The notes below the pieces were generated by a model that saw nothing but the letters and a program-made list of their open reading frames with translations, was not told the DNA's origin and did not search any database. Below are positions 35,209-43,973 of a DNA stretch of 56,516 nt, one piece after another. Origin of the DNA: Sulfurospirillum sp. (lineage in GTDB: Bacteria > Campylobacterota > Campylobacteria > Campylobacterales > Sulfurospirillaceae); NCBI GenBank assembly GCA_014859685.1, contig JACUTU010000007.1, forward strand, positions 1 through 56,516. The letters are read 5' to 3'. Made by a program: the position numbers and the translations under genes. How positions within the stretch are numbered: the stretch's first letter is position 1; every line of letters begins with the position of its first letter.

Positions 35209-35475
35209 ATGCAAGGTACGCTGATGGGACTTGGAATTGAGACTTTTAAGATGGCATTGTATCTCTCTATGCCAATGCTTTTGGCGGGGCTTTTGGCGGG
35301 GCTTGCTATCTCTATCTTTCAAGCAACAACACAGATAAACGAGATGACACTCAGTTTTGTACCAAAGATCATACTTGTAGCTGTTGTGGCGATATTTACC
35401 ATGCCTTGGATGATGAATATGATGATAGAATTTACGACGCGTCTTATCAATATGATTCCCACTTTTATCTCTTAA
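35209..35475 (+). CDS. fliQ: Flagellar export protein FliQ
   Basis: Small inner-membrane component of the flagellar type III export gate. 88 residues, two membrane spans separated by the conserved loop ISIFQATTQINEMTLSF. It sits between mqnD and murB with no spacing on either side, so all three are probably one transcript. fliQ-murB adjacency also occurs in C. jejuni. Confidence 0.93.
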   Translation: MQGTLMGLGIETFKMALYLSMPMLLAGLLAGLAISIFQATTQINEMTLSFVPKIILVAVVAIFTMPWMMNMMIEFTTRLINMIPTFIS

Positions 35476-36261
35476 ATGTTTAAAAAAATCAATCTCGCCA
35501 CCTATTCAAGCCTCAAAATAGGCCCAATTGTAGATGTTTTCATCATAAATGAAATAGAAAAAATAGAAAATACCTACATCATCGGCGGATGCAATAATTT
35601 GCTTTTTTCCAACAACCCTCCTCCTTTGGCGATGCTCGGATGCGAATTTGATTTTATACACATAAAAGATGGGCGCTTACATGTAGGTGCAGCAACACCG
35701 AGTGGCAAAATTCTCTCTTTCGCGAAAAAAAATAATCTAGCAGATTTTGAATGGATGCAAAAACTCCCCGGCACGCTTGGCGGGATGTTGAAGATGAATG
35801 CGGGGTTGAAAAAATGGGAGATATGCAACACACTACTTGCTATCAAAACCGCAAATGGCTGGGTTAAAAAAGAGGATATCGCATACGCTTACCGCTACAC
35901 CAACATTGCAGAAACTGTGTTTGAAGCCACATTTGCCATAAAAGAAGGTTTTGATTATGACGCCCTTGCTTTGTTTAAAAAAATGCGTGAAAACCAACCC
36001 CAGCAACCCAGCGCTGGAAGTTGTTTTAAGAATCCGCCAAACGCATTTGCTGCCAAACTCTTGCAAGATGCTCAGCTCAAAGGCTACAGACTCGGCAATA
36101 TGGCTTTTAGCGAGAAACACGCCAATTTTTTAGTCAATCTAGGAGGTGGAAGTTATGAGGAAGCTAGAAAAATTATCGATATCGCCAAAGAACGAGTCTT
36201 TGCCCAAAGTGGCATAAAACTTGAACTTGAAATCAGAATCATTGATACAATCAGTGATTAA
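35476..36261 (+). CDS. murB: UDP-N-acetylenolpyruvoylglucosamine reductase
   Basis: FAD enzyme making UDP-MurNAc for peptidoglycan. 261 residues, the short type II form usual in Campylobacterota. FAD-binding segments ([31 protein letters not shown]) and the catalytic serine region ([11 protein letters not shown]) are visible. The ATG follows the fliQ stop directly; the 3' end overlaps tsaD on the other strand by 4 nt. Confidence 0.93.
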   Translation: MFKKINLATYSSLKIGPIVDVFIINEIEKIENTYIIGGCNNLLFSNNPPPLAMLGCEFDFIHIKDGRLHVGAATPSGKILSFAKKNNLADFEWMQKLPGTLGGMLKMNAGLKKWEICNTLLAIKTANGWVKKEDIAYAYRYTNIAETVFEATFAIKEGFDYDALALFKKMRENQPQQPSAGSCFKNPPNAFAAKLLQDAQLKGYRLGNMAFSEKHANFLVNLGGGSYEEARKIIDIAKERVFAQSGIKLELEIRIIDTISD

Positions 36262-37244
36262 AAATGCATTTTTGGATTGACTCTTATATCATCTATACTT
36301 ACAAAATCACCTAGTTTATACGCTTCGATGGCACATCTGCCTATCATTGCAGCATTATCAGAACAGTACTCAAGTTGGCTTACATGTAAGCAAATATTGT
36401 GTTTGCTCGTAAGCGTTTGCACTTTGGCACGCAAGTACGCATTGGCGCTTGCTCCACCTACGATAGCAAAATCGCTTAATTGGTGTAATTTGAAAATCTT
36501 GTCTAGTTTTTGCAACAGATGTTCACACGCAACCCTTTGAAAAGAAGCGCATATATCGCTTTTTGTTTTATCATCTAAAACGCCCGCTTGGCTAGTGGCA
36601 AGTCTTACTTGATTTTTCAATCCAGAATAACTAAAATCAAGTCGTGGACCTTGCATTGGAATCGTAAATGCAAATGCCCGTTCATCACCACTTTTTGCGT
36701 ATTGTTCGACGATAGGTCCTCCTGGATAAGCAAGCCCTAACATCTTTGCAACCTTGTCAAAACTCTCACCAAAACTATCATCAAGTGTACTTGCAAGCAC
36801 TTGTATGTTACCAAAATCCCTTACATGTAAGACCTGCGTATGCCCACCTGAAACCAAAAGAACGCCCAAAGGAAATACACTCTTTGGTTTATCAATAAAG
36901 AGCGAATAGATATGTCCTTTGAGATGGTTGATAGCGATGAGCGGTATATTTAGGGCTACAACAAGAGCTTTTGCCATACTCACGCCCTCCACCAAACTCA
37001 CCGAAAGTCCTGGTTCATGGGTTACAGCGATAGCTTTTAGTTCGCTAAAAAAATCTTTTGTTTCCTCAAGAATATCTGGTAAAGCCTTTGCATGCAACCT
37101 CGCAGCAAGCTCTGGCACAACACCACCATAGATGCTATGCTCTAACTCTTGGGATATTTTTTTGTGATAAAGCAGTTTGGCATCGCTTGTGCGTGTAATG
37201 GCTATAGAACTATCATCGCAACTACTCTCAATGCTTAAAATCAT
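36258..37244 (-). CDS. tsaD: tRNA threonylcarbamoyladenosine transferase TsaD
   Basis: Transfers threonylcarbamoyl to A37 of ANN-decoding tRNAs, with TsaB and TsaE elsewhere. 328 residues. IESSCDDSS start, [13 protein letters not shown], the metal ligands in INHLKGH, and the nucleotide site LLVSGGHTQ are complete. Two exact TTACATGTAA copies (36380-36389 and 36821-36830) lie inside, each read as Leu-His-Val. It is downstream of the csd4-like gene by 6 nt, the same pair as in C. jejuni. Confidence 0.94.
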   Translation of the reverse strand: MILSIESSCDDSSIAITRTSDAKLLYHKKISQELEHSIYGGVVPELAARLHAKALPDILEETKDFFSELKAIAVTHEPGLSVSLVEGVSMAKALVVALNIPLIAINHLKGHIYSLFIDKPKSVFPLGVLLVSGGHTQVLHVRDFGNIQVLASTLDDSFGESFDKVAKMLGLAYPGGPIVEQYAKSGDERAFAFTIPMQGPRLDFSYSGLKNQVRLATSQAGVLDDKTKSDICASFQRVACEHLLQKLDKIFKLHQLSDFAIVGGASANAYLRAKVQTLTSKHNICLHVSQLEYCSDNAAMIGRCAIEAYKLGDFVSIDDIRVNPKMHF

Positions 37245-37250
37245 AGTACT

Positions 37251-38570
37251 TTACTTTTGGATGAATTCGACAAGAATCATTCCTAAAAATTTATCTTCAT
37301 GCTTCGTGTCGTAAAATTCGATGCGAAATCGCTTGGCATCTTTGTCGATAGAAAACTGTGGCAAGATCTGTTTTTTATGGATATTTAATCCTGATTCATT
37401 GGGGTATTTGGTATTAACATATCCTATAACATTGACCCTTACATGTGGGTCTTCTTGCACGCGAAAATAATCCCGCACCTCAACAAGACTTCCCAAATGC
37501 ACACTTTGGATTTTGCCATCGATAAACATCTCCACCGCACCATCAAATTTTCCATAATCAAAATACTGCGGCACAAGTGTTGTAAGTTTTTTATTGCCAT
37601 AGTACACAACAAAACTATTTTTTTCCTCTATCACTGTCATCACGGGTGAGCTTGGCGAAAATGTAATCGCATCTCCCTTTTTTACAGGAAAATAACTAAT
37701 CTGTGGTCGAATTCGAGAAAGTGGTATAAAAATCTTTTTATCATTGAAAGAGATAAATATGTCATTATCAATCACATCTTTGAGTATTTGGGCCTGTAAA
37801 TCAAATTTTCTTTTGTACTCTATACCCATGATATCCATAAATTTCTCAAGTGCCAAAAGTTTATAATACACTCGCTCATGCACAGGCAAGGATTTGCTTG
37901 ATTCATTGCCAAATGCGGCTTTGCCGGAATTGATAGCAAAATAGGTCAGCGTCTTTGCCATCTCTTTTTCTTCAAATGTTTGTTTTTCATAAGTATGGGT
38001 GTTTTTTGTGTGAAACATATGTTCAGGGCTCAAAAGTTGCTTATTTATATGTGCATCAACCTCTTGAGCGATCGCTTCGAGATCTCCATAACGCACATCC
38101 TCTACTTTTGCTTGATCGATGATCGTAGCTTGTCCCCAACGCCTTGGCTGGTGCATAGCGTCTATATATTTTTCTCTATAAAATCCACTGCCATCGTGCA
38201 GGTTTACTACCATCTGCACACTCGCATCGCTGATGAGTTTTTTCATCCGTTCTATGCTGCGATAATCAGGGTCATCTTTGGAAAGTTTGTCAAATTTACG
38301 GTTAAGATCTCCAAAAGGTCCACGATTGCTTTTGATAATCGAATAAAAGTTAAAATTTGGCACGACCCAAATCGAACCTTTGGTGATCTCATAATGCGTA
38401 GCGAGCAATGACGCTGCCATAAAACTACCTGGTTCATCACCTTGGATACCGCCAACTACAAGCAATTTGTTCGTACTGTTCACATCACCTTTTTGGATAA
38501 GTGCAAAGTCCATATTTTGCGCGTAACTACCAGTTATAAACAATAAAAAAATACTAAATAATCTTAACAT
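37251..38570 (-). CDS. Peptidoglycan DL-carboxypeptidase Csd4/Pgp1 type (cell shape)
   Basis: Periplasmic M14-like enzyme that trims peptidoglycan tripeptides to dipeptides and is needed for helical shape in Helicobacter and Campylobacter. 439 residues from the ATG at 38570, which starts a signal peptide. The unusual zinc ligands Gln-Glu-His are at Gln43, Glu46 (GGIQGDEPG) and His125 (VNLHDGSG), with the same spacing as H. pylori Csd4 (46/49/128). It overlaps the M15 peptidase gene by 17 nt. A curved or helical cell shape is inferred. Confidence 0.88.
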   Translation of the reverse strand: MLRLFSIFLLFITGSYAQNMDFALIQKGDVNSTNKLLVVGGIQGDEPGSFMAASLLATHYEITKGSIWVVPNFNFYSIIKSNRGPFGDLNRKFDKLSKDDPDYRSIERMKKLISDASVQMVVNLHDGSGFYREKYIDAMHQPRRWGQATIIDQAKVEDVRYGDLEAIAQEVDAHINKQLLSPEHMFHTKNTHTYEKQTFEEKEMAKTLTYFAINSGKAAFGNESSKSLPVHERVYYKLLALEKFMDIMGIEYKRKFDLQAQILKDVIDNDIFISFNDKKIFIPLSRIRPQISYFPVKKGDAITFSPSSPVMTVIEEKNSFVVYYGNKKLTTLVPQYFDYGKFDGAVEMFIDGKIQSVHLGSLVEVRDYFRVQEDPHVRVNVIGYVNTKYPNESGLNIHKKQILPQFSIDKDAKRFRIEFYDTKHEDKFLGMILVEFIQK

Positions 38571-39297
38571 GCCACGGCTCAAATCGTACTCCATCTTCGT
38601 TATTTATCGTATAACGCATCTGGATATACGAAAGTTGTCTGAGTCTCCAAAACTCCTTGGTTGCTGCAAAAGAAACAGTAAAATTTTTATGTCCCCATCC
38701 TTTTTTGCCCACATCAAAATCTCCGATACTATGGTAAGAATACGCGGGAGGTGCGATACTATGCACAGCTTGTGTGATATTGCCGCCCGTACTTTTTATC
38801 TTGTTAAAATACAGGTTCATCTGCTTTGCAACACTTCTAATGCCCGAAGTTAGTTCAAGTGAGTTGCCTACATCTGTGATGACTCGCTCATAAGAGCGAT
38901 AAGAAATGCCACCAAAAAGATACTGTCCGCTTGCATCAAGCTTGATAGTTTCTTTTATGTTGATAACATCTGTAAGATTTGCAACAGTTTTAGCTCCAAA
39001 AAAGCCGTATTTTTGAGGATCTTCATAAAATCGCTCTTCCATAAATGCAAGCTCACGAGCATCAAACGCACCAATTTTTCTATATCTTTTGGCGGTTTGT
39101 AGCATAGCATCAAAAGAGAGGATATTGAAATTGCCATGACCGACGGCTCTTTTTACAAGCTCTATCTTTTGCACAACACTGAGAAATACAGCTGTTTGAT
39201 CGTCTTTGATCCACAAAGCATTGTCTTGTTGTTGTGTATTTGCCACAGCATTGATTGCGCCGCACAGTGACAATCCTAAAAATGCTCTTCTTTGCAT
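38554..39297 (-). CDS. M15 (VanY-type) peptidoglycan carboxypeptidase
   Basis: 247 residues. The zinc-site pattern of D-Ala-D-Ala carboxypeptidases is visible as SYHSIGDFDVG (His189, Asp195) and EPWHV (Glu240, His243); the first His-to-Asp spacing is one residue shorter than in VanY. The N-terminus MQRRAFLGLS followed by a hydrophobic run looks like a Tat or Sec signal. Coupled by overlap to the csd4-like gene, so both probably edit the same muropeptides. Confidence 0.8.
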   Translation of the reverse strand: MQRRAFLGLSLCGAINAVANTQQQDNALWIKDDQTAVFLSVVQKIELVKRAVGHGNFNILSFDAMLQTAKRYRKIGAFDARELAFMEERFYEDPQKYGFFGAKTVANLTDVINIKETIKLDASGQYLFGGISYRSYERVITDVGNSLELTSGIRSVAKQMNLYFNKIKSTGGNITQAVHSIAPPAYSYHSIGDFDVGKKGWGHKNFTVSFAATKEFWRLRQLSYIQMRYTINNEDGVRFEPWHVKII

Positions 39298-39346
39298 AGA
39301 GAACCTTTGTGAAAATTAGTCGAGATTATACCACAAATGTGGATTT

Positions 39347-41818
39347 TTAAGGTATTTGCACAAGCATCTGCAAAGCCGCTTGTGCCTCAAGTGGTTTGCC
39401 AAAAAGATAGCCTTGCATTTGTGTGCAACCATTTTGTATGAAGAAGTCTCTTTGCTCAGTAGTCTCAATTCCCTCAGCCAAAGACTTTAAAAACAAGCCA
39501 TTTGCAAGTGCAATAATTGTTTTTGCGATGGCTCTATCCTCATGGTTTTGGATAATATCTTTAACAAACGCTCTATCGATCTTAAGTTTTGTGATAGGCA
39601 ATACTCGCAAATAGGAAAGCGAGGAGTAGCCTGTACCAAAATCATCTATAGAAACACCGATGTTCAGTTCTCGAAATCGTTGCAATAAAGCGATAGATTT
39701 TTGTGGATTTTTCATCACAAACCGCTCCACAACCTCGATACCTATCCACTCTGGCTTACATCCTGTTTGTGCAAATAACTCTACTATGCGTTCAAACAAA
39801 CCTTCTTGTTCTAATTGCTTACCAGCAAAGTTGATAGATATTCTGCCGGGATTTAATCCAAGAGAATACCAATACGCAACCTGTCGCATCGCTTCTTTAT
39901 TGACCCAATCTCCAATCTCTATGATCAAATCGCTCTCTTCTGCAACCATGATAAACTCATTTGGTTCTACTATCCCTCTTTGCGGATGATTCCAGCGGAT
40001 CAACGCTTCAAAGCCCTCTACATGTAGACTCTTGGAATTAACTATCGGCTGGTAGTAAAGTAAAAACTCTTCATTTGCTAAAGCTTCTTTGAGTTCTTTT
40101 TCAAGTTGTTGTTGTGCTTGTGCTGCTGTATCCATTTCGGGTATAAAAAATTTGTAATTATTTCTGCCCTCTTCTTTGGCTTTAAACATAGCAGTATCAG
40201 CTTTTTGCATCAACATTTCGCCACTTTCCCCATCTTGAGGATACACGCTGACACCCATGCTGAGCTTTACGCTTTGTTTGAGTGTTTCTAAGGACAAAGG
40301 TTCTTCAAAATATTCTTTGATTTTTGCAAGAACGGTGGTAATATCTGCAAGATCAAAGCATCTATCAATCACAATGATAAATTCATCCCCACTCAGTCTC
40401 GCAGCAATATCTGTTTCTCGGATAGCATTTTTGAGTTTTGTGGCAATTTTTTGTAGCAGCATATCGCCGACTTTATGGCCGTGCGTATCATTGATCATTT
40501 TAAATTTATCAACATCTACAAACACTACCGCAACTTGGTACTTTTCCCTTTTTGCTCTTTTGAGTAGTTGCGCAAGTCGTTCGCTTAGAAGTCCTCTATT
40601 TGGTAAATTTGTCAAGATATCGTGATTGGCTTGATAGCGTAAAAGCTTCTTTTGCTCTTTTGTTTTATTGTGTCGCAGGAGAAGCTTTTTTTGATAAAAA
40701 TCAAAGATATTTTTCAATCTTTTTGAAATGAAAAACATCACAAAAAACACAAGCAGTGCAACAGAAAAGAAAACTATTGACATGTTGTAAAGTGATTTGT
40801 TGCGTTTTGTTTTAATCTCTTGTGCTTGGTGCGCTATCACTTCTTTTACTTTAGATCCGTAAGTATCAACACCAACAACCCAATCAAAACTCTGTATGTA
40901 ACGCACAAATGAGGAGTTAAAAGCGAGTGCTGATCCTGTATCAAACTGCATCGAAGTAGTATGGGAGATAAAAAATCCATCTGGCATTATTTGAGAACCT
41001 CGGATTATTTGTGAAACCTGTGAAGCACTTTTTTGCACTTGTTCTGCATCTTTTTGTGTTGCCATAAGCTTACCAGAGCCATCATAGGCAAAAATACCGC
41101 CATCCTCAAGATGGGACATATTTTCAAGATATATTTTGGCACTTTTTTTGATGCTAGCGATAATATCTTCTTCATATCGCGCCGTACCAACCAATATCTC
41201 AAGTGGTTTATACGCTGCAATATAGCCAATCTTTTTTCTCATCATTGCATCAGAGGGTTTAAACCAGTACCAATCATAAAAATCTGCATTTTTTTCTTTA
41301 GCAATTTTGATAAAATCTTGGACAATGAAAGCACCTTGACTATCTTTTATGTGCAGCATATTTGCACCCTCAAATGCAACTTGAGTAGGCAAAAGTACAT
41401 TTGTGCCATCAAAGTCATAAACAAAGAAGTATCCGCTAAAGTTTTCAAAAAAACGAATCCCTCGCAAGCGTTCTTTTATCTTTGCAAGAACTATCTCTCG
41501 TGGCAAATCTATGTTATCTTGATGTACTTGCGTGATGATGTTGAGAGCAAGGTTAGTGATATTTTTAACCTCAAGCTGTGCTTCTTGGCGTAAAATTTTT
41601 TCACTTTCTCTGAGGTAATCAGCCATATGATCAACCCGCTCTTGTGCTTGTATTTTTGTTTTTTTCAGATAATCTCTTTGCAAATTTTCTATCTGCTGGG
41701 TGTAGCTATCTTGCTCAAGTTTTATAAACATAACCATGATTAGCGTCGTAGTGAGTGCGACAGCTAAAAGTGGCAATGCAACAATCCAACGAATAATTTT
41801 ATCTTTATTGATGTGCAA
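39347..41818 (-). CDS. Cache-sensor GGDEF/EAL cyclic-di-GMP protein
   Basis: Membrane-bound c-di-GMP turnover protein of 823 residues. A TM helix near the start, a periplasmic double Cache-like region (about 30-340, including FFENFSGYFFVYDFDGTNVL), a second TM (about 345-365), a GGDEF domain reading SGDEF (a functional variant in some cyclases), and an EAL domain with intact FEALIRW, DDFGTGYSSL and ETTEQ segments. Start chosen at TTG 41818, 6 nt after GGGGA; TTG at 41836 is the alternative. Element copy D lies upstream. It may be bifunctional; net activity unknown. Confidence 0.85.
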   Translation of the reverse strand: MHINKDKIIRWIVALPLLAVALTTTLIMVMFIKLEQDSYTQQIENLQRDYLKKTKIQAQERVDHMADYLRESEKILRQEAQLEVKNITNLALNIITQVHQDNIDLPREIVLAKIKERLRGIRFFENFSGYFFVYDFDGTNVLLPTQVAFEGANMLHIKDSQGAFIVQDFIKIAKEKNADFYDWYWFKPSDAMMRKKIGYIAAYKPLEILVGTARYEEDIIASIKKSAKIYLENMSHLEDGGIFAYDGSGKLMATQKDAEQVQKSASQVSQIIRGSQIMPDGFFISHTTSMQFDTGSALAFNSSFVRYIQSFDWVVGVDTYGSKVKEVIAHQAQEIKTKRNKSLYNMSIVFFSVALLVFFVMFFISKRLKNIFDFYQKKLLLRHNKTKEQKKLLRYQANHDILTNLPNRGLLSERLAQLLKRAKREKYQVAVVFVDVDKFKMINDTHGHKVGDMLLQKIATKLKNAIRETDIAARLSGDEFIIVIDRCFDLADITTVLAKIKEYFEEPLSLETLKQSVKLSMGVSVYPQDGESGEMLMQKADTAMFKAKEEGRNNYKFFIPEMDTAAQAQQQLEKELKEALANEEFLLYYQPIVNSKSLHVEGFEALIRWNHPQRGIVEPNEFIMVAEESDLIIEIGDWVNKEAMRQVAYWYSLGLNPGRISINFAGKQLEQEGLFERIVELFAQTGCKPEWIGIEVVERFVMKNPQKSIALLQRFRELNIGVSIDDFGTGYSSLSYLRVLPITKLKIDRAFVKDIIQNHEDRAIAKTIIALANGLFLKSLAEGIETTEQRDFFIQNGCTQMQGYLFGKPLEAQAALQMLVQIP

Positions 41819-41854
41819 CAAAAATCCCCCAAACAATTCTAATGATTTTATTTT

Positions 41855-41996
41855 CTGATGTTACGCACTAAAACGAACTCGTCCGTTTTAGTAGCAGGGG
41901 CAAATGTCCCTACAACCCCATAAAGCTACGAAAAGGGTTCTTTTCGAGAAAATGAGAGGTATTTACGAACTTTTTTGCAAAAGTGCATAAGGTCAG
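41855..41996 (+). mobile_element. Miniature inverted-repeat element, copy D (142 bp, longest form)
   Basis: Same ends as the other copies (CTGATGTTACGCACT ... AAGGTCAG) with 52 extra bases after ACTAAA. The extra part contains a CTAAAACG/CGTTTTAG inverted repeat and an AGGG/CCCT one, and is bounded by TAAA repeats. Flanks are TTATTTT (41848-41854) and TTATTCT (41997-42003), 6 of 7 identical. It separates the divergent GGDEF/EAL and nucleosidase genes, so it probably sits in both leaders. Confidence 0.88.
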
Positions 41997-42039
41997 TTAT
42001 TCTAGCAAAAAATAGATGAGACTTGCTATAATTGTATCT

Positions 42040-42561
42040 ATGAAAGATAAAAAAATACTCATCCACACAGCCCTCAATATCGAAGCAAGACCATTTATAG
42101 GCTCATTGAAATTGCAAAAAATTGCAAAAAATATCTGGGCAAATGATACTATTTTACTCACTATCAGTGGCATAGGTGTGAACAATGTAGAAAAATCACT
42201 CCCGCAAGTGTTTCAAAACTATACATGTAAGAAAGCGATCAACATCGGTATCGCAGGATGTGTGGATCCAACTATTCCCATCGGCTCACTTTTTTGCACC
42301 AACCAACACTTAGAAGACATCCCATACGCCAGCCTCACAAGTGTTACAAAACCAGCTATTTGTACGCTAGGCATCACCACCACACTTGTCGATATGGAAG
42401 CACAAACATTTGAGCATATAGTGCAACGCTACCTCGAAAAAGATGCTATTTTTATTTTCAAAGTCGTTTCGGACAACCTCAGCAACACCATACCATCACG
42501 CCAATTTGTTGCCGAATTGATACAAAAAAACCTCACGAAAGTTTCAAAATATGTACTATAA
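42040..42561 (+). CDS. Nucleoside phosphorylase/nucleosidase family protein
   Basis: 173 residues from ATG 42040 (181 if the ATG at 42016 is used). The fold signature is that of the PNP/MTAN superfamily: ILIHTALNIEARPF start, GIGVNNVEKSL, INIGIAGCVDP, VDMEAQTFEHI (substrate Met-Glu) and KVVSDN with the catalytic Asp. It is shorter than MTAN (about 230). Futalosine hydrolysis (MqnB-like) is conceivable because mqnA and mqnD are nearby, but this is inference. A TATAAT inside the first codons of the longer frame suggests the shorter start, perhaps on a nearly leaderless mRNA. It overlaps the next gene by 11 nt. Confidence 0.65.
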   Translation: MKDKKILIHTALNIEARPFIGSLKLQKIAKNIWANDTILLTISGIGVNNVEKSLPQVFQNYTCKKAINIGIAGCVDPTIPIGSLFCTNQHLEDIPYASLTSVTKPAICTLGITTTLVDMEAQTFEHIVQRYLEKDAIFIFKVVSDNLSNTIPSRQFVAELIQKNLTKVSKYVL

Positions 42562-43786
42562 ATTCCAACAAGCTACGCAAAATACTCCATTTGATAGCTT
42601 ACATGTAAGCACTCAAAACTTCTTACAAGAAAAAGCTTTAACCTACAGACTAAGCTTCAGTGAAATCAAAAACCTCATCGAAATAGCCATTGATTTGCAG
42701 ATGTGGAATGAAAATACCCTACAAGAGATTTGGGTTGATGTGAGTGATAAGAAAAAAACACTCTTACATGTAAGCCACATTTATCAAGACTTGAGGGATA
42801 AACCAAAACGATACGCGCAAGAAAAGCCGCAGCATAAAATGCACAAAATCAGCCTTGAACACATACAAAAACCATCACTCGGCATTGGAAGTTGCCCCGT
42901 TGCAAGTCCAAAAACAAGATGCTGCAATCTCATGACTTTAGATGCAGTTGAGAGTTGCGGTTTTGATTGCAGTTACTGCTCAATTCAGTCGTTTTACCAT
43001 GAAAACAAGGTCGTTTTTGACACAGATTTTGCACACAAACTCGCTAATTTAGAGCTTGATGCCAATAAAACTTATCATATCGGCACAGGTCAATCCTCAG
43101 ATTCACTCCTTTGGGGCAATAAAGGTGGCATTTTAGAGGCACTTTTTAGCTTTGCTACGAGCCATTCAAATGTCATATTGGAGCTTAAAAGCAAATCAAA
43201 CAACATAGCTTATCTGCTAGAACACGAAGTACCAAAAAATGTACTTGTTACTTTTTCACTCAATCCTCAAATCATCATCACAAATGAGGAACACGGCAGT
43301 GCATCTTTACACGAACGCATTACAGCCGCAAGGGCTTTAGCAGACAAGGGCATTTTAGTTGGGTTTCATTTTCATCCGATGGTTGTATTTGAAAACTCCA
43401 TCAATGAATATGCGAAGATAGCAAAAGAACTCATCAAGCGCTTTACATGTAACGAAGTCGCCTTAGTTTCTATGGGTACGCTCACTTTTATAAAACCTGT
43501 ACTCAAAAAATTACGCAAAAGAGCGATACATAGCAAAATTCTTCAAATGCCCCTTAGCAATGCAAACGGCAAATTTTCCTATCCACTTGAACAAAAAAAG
43601 CAGATGTTTCAAACACTCTATGCAGCATTCTCCCCATGGCACACGCAAGTCTTTTTCTACCTATGTATGGAAGATGCAAGCCTCTGGAAAAGCGTTTTTA
43701 ACTACGAATACGCAAGCAATGAAGCCTTTGAGCAAGCAATGCTTGCGGCGTACATGCAAAAGATAGAATATGCAAAATCTTTTTGA
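42551..43786 (+). CDS. Spore-photoproduct-lyase-like radical SAM protein
   Basis: 411 residues. The radical-SAM cluster is CX3CX2C (Cys136, Cys140, Cys143 in ESCGFDCSYC), the spacing of spore photoproduct lyase (SplB), with further SplB-like segments (GTGQSSDSLLWG, VTFSLNPQ, HFHPMV). Bacteria of this kind do not sporulate, so repair of spore photoproduct is unlikely to be its normal job. Three exact TTACATGTAA copies lie inside (42599, 42764, 43443). It overlaps the nucleosidase upstream and a cysteine-rich gene downstream. Confidence 0.75.
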   Translation: MYYKFQQATQNTPFDSLHVSTQNFLQEKALTYRLSFSEIKNLIEIAIDLQMWNENTLQEIWVDVSDKKKTLLHVSHIYQDLRDKPKRYAQEKPQHKMHKISLEHIQKPSLGIGSCPVASPKTRCCNLMTLDAVESCGFDCSYCSIQSFYHENKVVFDTDFAHKLANLELDANKTYHIGTGQSSDSLLWGNKGGILEALFSFATSHSNVILELKSKSNNIAYLLEHEVPKNVLVTFSLNPQIIITNEEHGSASLHERITAARALADKGILVGFHFHPMVVFENSINEYAKIAKELIKRFTCNEVALVSMGTLTFIKPVLKKLRKRAIHSKILQMPLSNANGKFSYPLEQKKQMFQTLYAAFSPWHTQVFFYLCMEDASLWKSVFNYEYASNEAFEQAMLAAYMQKIEYAKSF

Positions 43787-43973
43787 GAAAACCATCACTT
43801 GTCCCTATTGTTATGAGCGATTTTGTATTTTTGTTGAGCCTAGTTTAGAGGTTGGTGAAACTTATGTTGAGGATTGTTATGTGTGTTGCAGACCTATTGA
43901 AATTTTTATCGAACACATTGATGAGAACTTTTTGAGCATCAGAATTTACCCTATCGAAGGAAATACTTTTTAA
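43770..43973 (+). CDS. CPXCG-motif cysteine-rich protein
   Basis: 67 residues with CPYC (Cys11, Cys14) and DCYVCC (Cys36, Cys39, Cys40), the pattern of the small Cys-rich CPXCG family, presumably a zinc ribbon. Function unknown. Its start overlaps the radical-SAM gene by 17 nt, and its stop is built into the terminator at 43972. Confidence 0.75.
   Translation: MQNLFEKTITCPYCYERFCIFVEPSLEVGETYVEDCYVCCRPIEIFIEHIDENFLSIRIYPIEGNTF

Noticed and set aside
41033-41593. 186-codon plus-strand frame inside the GGDEF/EAL gene
   Set aside because: Antisense to a strongly supported coding region, no ribosome site, Cys/Phe/Ile-rich shadow composition.
3340-41996. The four repeats as small RNA genes or riboswitches
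   Set aside because: Exact or near-exact 7-bp flanking duplications, size variation by internal deletion and unrelated downstream genes fit transposition better than a regulatory RNA family.
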